This document shows positions 59,178-64,000 of a stretch of 64,000 nucleotides of DNA, in pieces. The translations under genes and the position numbers were made by a program. The DNA lies in contig CAUJHV010000070.1 in NCBI GenBank assembly GCA_963205115.1, positions 62,001 through 126,000 on the forward strand. Reading direction: 5' to 3'. The notes under the pieces were generated by a model. The model did not search any database. It was not told where the DNA came from and saw only the letters and a list, made by a program, of their open reading frames with translations. The DNA comes from Pseudomonadota bacterium. Lineage in GTDB: Bacteria > Pseudomonadota > Gammaproteobacteria > Burkholderiales > Burkholderiaceae_C. Positions within the stretch are counted from its first letter, which is position 1, and every line of letters begins with the position of its first letter.

Positions 59178-59274
59178 GGTGGCGCGGTAGACACACACCG
59201 ACTGGGGCCGGGCAGCAGCTCAGCCGCCCCGATGCACACCCGCAGACCCGCCGTCGCGGCGGGCCGGCGCATCG

Positions 59275-60288
59275 TCATTCCGACCGTGCTTCGCGGCTCA
59301 TCAGACGTTCGAGTGCCTGCACCGGCGTCAGCCGACCGTCCAGCAGGTCCACCACGGCCTGCGTGATAGGCATCTCCACGCCCAGGTCCTGCGCGCGCCG
59401 CCACACCGTGCGGGCGCTGTAGACGCCTTCGGCGACATGCCCCAGCGTGGCCAGCACCTCGGCCAGCGTGCGGCCGCCAGCGAGTCCCAATCCCACCTGT
59501 CGATTGCGTGACAAGGAACCGGTGGCCGTCAGCACGAGATCCCCCAGTCCTGACAGGCCCATGAAGGTGGCCGGCTGCCCGCCCAGCGCGACACCCAGGC
59601 GTGTCATCTCGGCCAGGCCGCGCGTGATGAGCGCGGCACGCGCGTTCAGGCCCGGCGTGCGCGCATCGGGGCTGTCGCCCGCCGCCGCGGCCAGGCCGTC
59701 CAGCACGCCCGTGGCAATCGCCAGCACGTTCTTCACCGCACCGCCGACCTCGACCCCGGCCGGATCCGTCGAACGGTAGACACGCAGGCCGCCGCCATGG
59801 AAGGCCTGCACCGCACGATCGACCAGCGCCGCATCGGCACTGGCGGCCACCAGGGCCGTCGCCTGGCCGCGCGCCACCTCGATGGCAAAGCTGGGGCCGG
59901 ACAGCACGCCGGCCGGCATGCCCGGTCGCTCCTGGCGCGCAATCTCGTGGCCCAGTGCGCCGCTGCCGGACTCGAAGCCCTTGCACAGCCAGATGACCGG
60001 GAAGACCGCGGGCAGGCCGCGCAGCGTCTGACGCAAGGCGCCCATGGGCGTGGCCACCACGACCAGGCCGTCAGCGGACGCATGCGACCAGGCCGCTGCG
60101 GCATCGCTGGTCAACTGAAGCGCCGCAGGCAAGGGCATGCCCGGCAGGTAACGCGCGTTGACGCGCTCACGCTGCATGGCATCCAGTTGACCGGCATCAC
60201 GGCCCCACAGCAGCACCTCATGCCGCGCACTGGCCTGGCAGGCCAGTGCCGTGCCCCAGGCACCGGCCCCGAGCACGACGATCTTCAT
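59275..60288 (-). CDS. gpsA: Glycerol-3-phosphate dehydrogenase [NAD(P)+]
   Basis: 337 residues: NAD motif VVLGAGAWGTALA at residues 4-16, SGPSFAIEVARG, the catalytic Lys in GGAVKNVLAIATG, and NARAALITRGLAEMTRLG. It makes sn-glycerol-3-phosphate for phospholipids. It lies 52 bases after secB on the minus strand, a pairing (secB-gpsA) found in many Proteobacteria. The ribosome site is weak. A GC hairpin at about 59247-59264 may terminate it. Confidence 0.97.
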   Translation of the reverse strand: MKIVVLGAGAWGTALACQASARHEVLLWGRDAGQLDAMQRERVNARYLPGMPLPAALQLTSDAAAAWSHASADGLVVVATPMGALRQTLRGLPAVFPVIWLCKGFESGSGALGHEIARQERPGMPAGVLSGPSFAIEVARGQATALVAASADAALVDRAVQAFHGGGLRVYRSTDPAGVEVGGAVKNVLAIATGVLDGLAAAAGDSPDARTPGLNARAALITRGLAEMTRLGVALGGQPATFMGLSGLGDLVLTATGSLSRNRQVGLGLAGGRTLAEVLATLGHVAEGVYSARTVWRRAQDLGVEMPITQAVVDLLDGRLTPVQALERLMSREARSE

Positions 60289-60340
60289 GGGTGGCTGGCG
60301 AATCGCCCGTCGTCTGCGAAGACGGTGGGCATGCGCGCGT

Positions 60341-60811
60341 TCAGTTGGCGCTGGTGATGATCCGCGAGCCGTTGTCGCCTGAGGACTGCTGCTGCTGCGC
60401 CTCGAACATGGCCTGGAAGTTCACCTCGGTCAGCAGGATCGGCGGGAAGCCCGCCCGGGTGCAGACGTCGGAGACGATGGCACGCAGGTAGGGGTAGATC
60501 ATCTGCGGGCAGACGATGCTGACGATGCCCTGCATCTGGTCTTCCGGCACGTTGCGGATCTCGAAGATGCCGGCCTGCTTGGCCTCCACCAGGAACAGCA
60601 CCTGGTCCTTGACCTTGGTGGTCACGGTGGCGGTGACGCACACCTCGACGACCCCGTCGGCCACCGGCTCGGCGCTCATCCCCAGCGCAATGTCGACCTG
60701 CGGCTGCGTCTGCTCCAGCAGGATCTGCGGCGAGTTCGGCTGCTCGAGCGACAGGTCCTTCAGGTAGATGCGCTGGATCTGGAATACGGGGGTGTTGTCG
60801 GTGTCCGCCAT
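60341..60811 (-). CDS. secB: Protein-export chaperone SecB
   Basis: 156 residues, standard length. VFQIQRIYLKDLSLEQPNSPQ at the N-terminus, LVEAKQAGIFEI, and CPQMIYPYLRAIVSDVCTRAGFPPILLTEVNF are the SecB core, which forms a tetramer and brings unfolded precursors to SecA. Preceded by grxC (132 bases upstream) and followed by gpsA. Confidence 0.97.
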   Translation of the reverse strand: MADTDNTPVFQIQRIYLKDLSLEQPNSPQILLEQTQPQVDIALGMSAEPVADGVVEVCVTATVTTKVKDQVLFLVEAKQAGIFEIRNVPEDQMQGIVSIVCPQMIYPYLRAIVSDVCTRAGFPPILLTEVNFQAMFEAQQQQSSGDNGSRIITSAN

Positions 60812-60943
60812 GGTCTGTCTCTGGGTAGGCCCCCAGCGCCGACACGGCCTGCAGGGCAGCCGGACATTATCGCCCGGGCCCGCGACCCCTGCCCCGGTGC
60901 AGCCGGCACAGGCCCCGGCCGAAGGGCCTGGGCCGCGCGCCGA

Positions 60944-61198
60944 TCAGCCCAGCAGCGGCATGAGGCCGCCGCGCTGGTCCAGCGCGATGAGATCGTCGCA
61001 GCCACCCACATGCGTGGCGCCGATGAAGATCTGCGGCACAGTGCGGCGCCCCGTCAGCTCCACCATCTGGTCGCGCGCAGACGCGTCCAGGTCCACGCGG
61101 ATTTCTTCGATCGCGGTGACGCCGCGCTGGGTCAGCAGGGCCTTGGCGCGCACGCAGTACGGGCAGACCTGCGTGGTGTACATCTTGACGATATTCAT
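60944..61198 (-). CDS. grxC: Glutaredoxin 3
   Basis: 84 residues. Active site Cys12-Pro-Tyr-Cys15, cis-Pro in RRTVPQIFIGATHVGGCDDL with the GG glutathione loop, all as in GrxC. It reduces disulfides with glutathione in the cytoplasm. It lies between a rhodanese gene (146 bases upstream) and secB. Confidence 0.95.
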   Translation of the reverse strand: MNIVKMYTTQVCPYCVRAKALLTQRGVTAIEEIRVDLDASARDQMVELTGRRTVPQIFIGATHVGGCDDLIALDQRGGLMPLLG

Positions 61199-61344
61199 GC
61201 GGTGGCTGTGGAAAGGGCTGGCTGGGAGTGTGGATTGTCCCGTGGCGTACAGATCCCTGCGCGGCGCGGGGCCAAGACCGCCGCTGCCTGGAACGCCAGA
61301 ATCGGAGGCCCTCGAGGGCGCGCGCCGTCCGTTCGGCCGCGGGC

Positions 61345-61752
61345 TCAGTTGGCCTTGCTGGCCATCGGCAGGTTGGCTTCGCGCCAGGCCGCATTGCCGC
61401 CGGCCACCGGCTGCACGTTCTGATAGCCCAGCTTGCGCAGGATGCCGGCCGCACGCCGCGAGCGCGTGCCCGAGGCGCACATCACGATCAGCGGCAGCGC
61501 CTTGTTCGTGGGCAGATCCTTGGAGTTCTCCAGGCTGCCCAGCGGGATGTTGCGTGCGCCATTGGCGTGGCCCGCCGCAAATTCGGCCGGCTCGCACACG
61601 TCGATCAGCACGCCCTTTTCGCGGTTGAGCAGGCGAACGGCCTCGGCAGTGCCGATGGCATTGCCCATGTTGCCGAGCTGCGGCACCAGCAGCATCCCCC
61701 CCGATACGAGGGCCAGGAGGATCAGCATCCAGTTGTCGATCAGGAAACTCAC
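61345..61752 (-). CDS. Membrane-anchored rhodanese-like sulfurtransferase (YibN-like)
   Basis: 135 residues. An N-terminal helix (WMLILLALVSGGMLLVPQL) is followed by one rhodanese domain with VLIDVCEPAEFAAGHANGARNIPLG and the active loop Cys92 in VMCASGTRSRRAA. The start is a GTG. It transfers sulfur; the physiological acceptor is unknown. Neighbourhood rhodanese, grxC, secB, gpsA is conserved in many Beta- and Gammaproteobacteria. Confidence 0.92.
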   Translation of the reverse strand: MSFLIDNWMLILLALVSGGMLLVPQLGNMGNAIGTAEAVRLLNREKGVLIDVCEPAEFAAGHANGARNIPLGSLENSKDLPTNKALPLIVMCASGTRSRRAAGILRKLGYQNVQPVAGGNAAWREANLPMASKAN

Positions 61753-61781
61753 GTCGGCCCGTCAGTTGATGAAAGTGACGA

Positions 61782-61787
61782 ATTATA
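61782..61787 (-). promoter_or_regulatory. -10 box of the rhodanese-grxC-secB run
   Basis: TATAAT on the minus strand, a perfect -10, 30 bases before the GTG start of the rhodanese gene. No convincing -35 is visible at 16-18 bases. The gpmA promoter must lie in the same 150-base divergent gap. Confidence 0.45.
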
Positions 61788-61904
61788 GAATTGCGGGTTT
61801 CTCCCAGGGTGCGCCGGCCCGATCGGCCCGCCTGGCTCCGCGCAGGTTCCGGCCCGCACAGAGGTCCATCCTGGTCCGCCAACGACTGTCGAACGTCCCA
61901 AGCC

Positions 61905-62651
61905 ATGTACAAACTCGTCCTGATCCGCCACGGTGAATCTGCGTGGAACCTGGAAAACCGATTCACCGGCTGGACCGATGTCGGCCTGACGCCCACCGGC
62001 GTCGAACAGGCACGCGAAGCGGGTCGCCTGCTGCGCGAAGCCGGCTGCGAATTCGACGTGGCCTACACCTCGGTGCTCAAGCGCGCCATCTGGACGCTGT
62101 GGCATTGCATGGATGCGATGGACCGCACCTGGCTGCCCGTCGTCAACGACTGGCGCTTGAACGAGCGCCACTATGGCGGACTGCAGGGCCTGAACAAGGC
62201 CGAGACCGCCAAGCAATACGGCGACGAGCAGGTGCTGGTCTGGCGCCGCAGCTACGACACGCCGCCGCCGGCGCTGCAGCCGGGCGATCCGCGCAGCGAG
62301 CGTGGCGACCTGCGCTATGCCGCCCTGGCGCCCGAGCAGATTCCGCTGACCGAGTGCCTGAAGGACACCGTCGCGCGTGTGATGCCCTGCTGGAACGATC
62401 GCCTGGCGCCGGCCATCCGCGCGGGCCAGCGCCTGGTCGTGGCCGCACACGGCAACAGCATCCGTGCGCTGGTGAAATACCTCGACGGCATCTCCGACAA
62501 CGACATCGTCGGCCTGAACATCCCCAACGGCATCCCGCTGGTCTACGAGCTGGACGCCGCGCTCAAGCCCATCAAGAGCTACTACCTGGGCGACGCCGAA
62601 GCCGCCGCGAAGGCCGCCGCCGCCGTCGCCAACCAAGGGAAAAAGGCCTGA
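61905..62651 (+). CDS. gpmA: Phosphoglycerate mutase, 2,3-BPG-dependent
   Basis: 248 residues. Catalytic His9 in LVLIRHGESAWN, ENRFTGWTDVGLT, the RLNERHYGGLQGLNKAE loop with the catalytic Glu, and second His in VVAAHGNSIRALVKYLDG. It interconverts 3- and 2-phosphoglycerate in glycolysis and gluconeogenesis. An Ala/Lys-rich tail of about 15 residues ends the protein. Divergent from the rhodanese gene. Confidence 0.97.
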   Translation: MYKLVLIRHGESAWNLENRFTGWTDVGLTPTGVEQAREAGRLLREAGCEFDVAYTSVLKRAIWTLWHCMDAMDRTWLPVVNDWRLNERHYGGLQGLNKAETAKQYGDEQVLVWRRSYDTPPPALQPGDPRSERGDLRYAALAPEQIPLTECLKDTVARVMPCWNDRLAPAIRAGQRLVVAAHGNSIRALVKYLDGISDNDIVGLNIPNGIPLVYELDAALKPIKSYYLGDAEAAAKAAAAVANQGKKA

Positions 62652-62703
62652 GCAAGGCCCGTCTGCACGCGGCCTGACGACACCGAAGAGGGCCACCGCG
62701 CGC

Positions 62704-62719
62704 CCGGGCCAAGGCCCGG
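62704..62719. terminator. Palindrome between gpmA and the HD-GYP gene
   Basis: CCGGGCC AA GGCCCGG is a perfect inverted repeat in the 87-base gap between convergent genes. There is no T run; the minimal loop is short, so one or two pairs would open. A bidirectional terminator is inferred from place. Confidence 0.45.
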
Positions 62720-62738
62720 CGCTGCGCCAACGCCCGCC

Positions 62739-63896
62739 TCAGGAATCGACCAGCCCGTAGACCGTCTCGGGCAGGACCCGCGGCAAGCCCGCGCGCTCGG
62801 TCGCAGGTCCCGTGATGGCACACGCCGCTTCCGCGGTATCCCGCCGCGGCGCGCCGTGCACCGCGCGGCCCGCGCCGTCCAGCAGCACCGCCACCAGCGG
62901 CGCATGACTGGCCGCACTGCGCTGCACGACCACCGCCGTCTCGCCGTTCTTGAGCTTGACAAAATCGCCAGGCGGATAGACCCCCAGTGACTTGATCAGC
63001 GCCCCGGCGATCGGACTGCCCTTTTCGTCCTGGTAGAGCTGCCGCGCCGCGACCTGCGGAAACAGCGGTGCACGCAAGGCGCGTGGGCTGATCTTGGCCA
63101 TGAAGACATCGGCCACGCGCAGCACGCGCGCCATCTCGCCGATCTCGGCCGTACCACGCGGATACCCGCCGCCGCCCGGCTGCTCGTGGTGGTCCAGCAC
63201 GGTCTGCAGCCATTCCTCGTCCGCCACGCCGCTGTGGCGCAGCATCTGGGCCGAGCGTTCGGTATGCGTGCGGATCTCGTCGAGCTGGCGCTTGCCCGGC
63301 GGATCGCTCTGCTCGGCCATGCGCGCCTGCAGCTCGAGCATGGACACGTTCATCGTCAGCGCCGCTCGCACGGCAATGCGCGCGCGGTCCGTGGTCCAGT
63401 CCAGTTGCCGCGCGCATAGCAGCACCACCGTGGCGGTATGCAGCGCGTGCGTCAGCCCATAGAGCGCAAAACGCCGGTCGTCCTGGCGGATGCAGACGAA
63501 CAGCGCCGCCTCGATCTGCTTGTCGACCAGCGCGATGTGGCTGTCGGCGAAGGCCTCGATGCGCGGCGCCTGATCGCTGTCGCGGCCCACCGCCTTGAGC
63601 AGCGCATCCAGCTCCCAGGTGCGCTGCTCCCAGGTATCGAACAAGGTGAGCTTGCGCGCCGACGGTGTCCTGGACTGGGCCGTGGTTCCGGCCTGGCGCG
63701 CAGCCCGGACGTCTTCGACCTCCACGCACGCGCCGCGCTCGAGCAAGGCCCTGAGCTGGCGCACGTCCACCACCGTCTGGCCGGCGGCCAGCAGCAAGCG
63801 GCCCTCTGCATCGAGCACACGAAAGGGCAGCGCGCAGCCTGGCGCGATCAGGTCATGCACCTGGGTCAGCGGGACACGCGTGCTCGAGACAGTCAT
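62739..63896 (-). CDS. Degenerate HD-GYP domain protein
   Basis: 385 residues from an ATG with CGGGAG eight bases upstream. The N-terminal 70 residues resemble small regulatory folds (PFRVLDAEGRLLLAAGQTV). The rest is an HD-GYP domain: His150 and His153 in THALHTATVV, then His211, His236-His237-Glu238 and GYP at 244-246 (HHEQPGGGGYPRG), and VADVFMAKISPR. The HD dyad of the usual H-D-I-G-K motif is replaced by MNVSM (182-186), so metal binding and cyclic-di-GMP hydrolysis may be lost and the protein may act as a sensor or scaffold. Confidence 0.85.
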   Translation of the reverse strand: MTVSSTRVPLTQVHDLIAPGCALPFRVLDAEGRLLLAAGQTVVDVRQLRALLERGACVEVEDVRAARQAGTTAQSRTPSARKLTLFDTWEQRTWELDALLKAVGRDSDQAPRIEAFADSHIALVDKQIEAALFVCIRQDDRRFALYGLTHALHTATVVLLCARQLDWTTDRARIAVRAALTMNVSMLELQARMAEQSDPPGKRQLDEIRTHTERSAQMLRHSGVADEEWLQTVLDHHEQPGGGGYPRGTAEIGEMARVLRVADVFMAKISPRALRAPLFPQVAARQLYQDEKGSPIAGALIKSLGVYPPGDFVKLKNGETAVVVQRSAASHAPLVAVLLDGAGRAVHGAPRRDTAEAACAITGPATERAGLPRVLPETVYGLVDS

Positions 63897-64000
63897 GCAG
63901 CCAGCTCCCGGTTGATCGCGGCTTCGGGCGCGCGGATCCTCGGACCTCTGGGCGCCCGGATGCACATGCGGCCGCGCGCCCCGTGCGTCATCGTTCGCGT
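63893..64000 (-). CDS. Possible 3' end of an upstream gene
   Basis: The minus strand stays open from the window edge and ends RIRAPEAAINRELAA with a TGA that overlaps the HD-GYP start (ATGA), as in coupled genes. Only 35 residues are visible and I recognise no family. It could also be plain upstream DNA. Confidence 0.3.
   Translation of the reverse strand, partial: TRTMTHGARGRMCIRAPRGPRIRAPEAAINRELAA

Noticed and set aside
59247..59264. CCCGCC-GTCGC-GGCGGG-type hairpin downstream of trmL and gpsA
   Set aside because: In GC-rich intergenic DNA such short stems are common; no T run supports a separate terminator call.
1..64000. tRNA, rRNA or CRISPR features
   Set aside because: No cloverleaf-like gene, no rRNA sequence and no regularly spaced direct repeats were found on reading both strands.

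Overview
The window is high-GC, gene-dense DNA from a betaproteobacterium, most likely order Burkholderiales. The evidence is the cytochrome c oxidase cluster order with DUF2970, DUF2909 and a 36-residue oxidase assembly protein, the beta-type rpoH, periplasmic Bug receptors, and the ubiH-dsbC and secB-grxC-gpmA neighbourhoods. I cannot name the genus from sequence alone. No rRNA, tRNA, CRISPR array or intact insertion sequence is visible.

1-20.2 kb: surface polysaccharide (O-antigen or capsule) locus in several transcription units. A cut-off Wzx flippase lies at the left edge (-). A plus-strand trio (RmlD-like reductase, FnlA-like dehydratase/epimerase, FnlC-like 2-epimerase) makes a 6-deoxy-L-amino-sugar nucleotide, UDP-L-QuiNAc or UDP-L-FucNAc. 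A minus-strand set follows: DegT aminotransferase, PglC-type phosphoglycosyl transferase, WecD-like acyltransferase and GDP-mannose 4,6-dehydratase. After 1.3 kb without a gene comes a WbpM-type 4,6-dehydratase (+). A nine-gene minus-strand operon (20.2 to 10.7 kb) then holds wlbA/wlbB/wlbC homologues of the diacetamido-uronic acid pathway, a second flippase, an acyltransferase, two glycosyltransferases, a methyltransferase and an unusual phosphoglycosyl transferase fused to a WbpM-like membrane/Rossmann half. No Wzy polymerase or ligase is seen.

20.2-30.2 kb: housekeeping genes lysS, a pyridoxamine-phosphate-oxidase-family protein, an enoyl-CoA hydratase, ubiH-dsbC-DUF3108 and ychF. An alpha/beta hydrolase follows, flanked on its far side by a decayed second copy of the ychF 3' end. 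A BtuF-like protein without a signal peptide comes next.

30.3-45.8 kb: catabolic island. One minus-strand run (GlcG-like, VOC extradiol dioxygenase, FAH-family hydrolase, MhpA-like FAD monooxygenase, Bug receptor, glutathione transferase, tannase/feruloyl-esterase lipoprotein) has a divergent GntR regulator. It reads as release, uptake, hydroxylation, ring cleavage and hydrolysis of a phenolic substrate. An AraC regulator stands divergent to a second set (Bug receptor, ThDP-dependent 2-oxoacid decarboxylase-like enzyme, aldehyde dehydrogenase). A TIGR03084-like protein and a DUF2156-like protein close the island.

45.8-57 kb: rpoH with a near-perfect CIRCE box over its promoter, then the aa3 cytochrome c oxidase and heme A assembly genes: ctaC-ctaD-small protein-ctaG-DUF2970-ctaE, and SURF1-membrane protein-ctaA-ctaB-sco. 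CtaC carries both a cytochrome c domain and an OmpA-like domain.

57-64 kb: BioC-like methyltransferase, comF, trmL, gpsA, secB, grxC, a rhodanese, gpmA and a degenerate HD-GYP protein whose HD dyad is missing.
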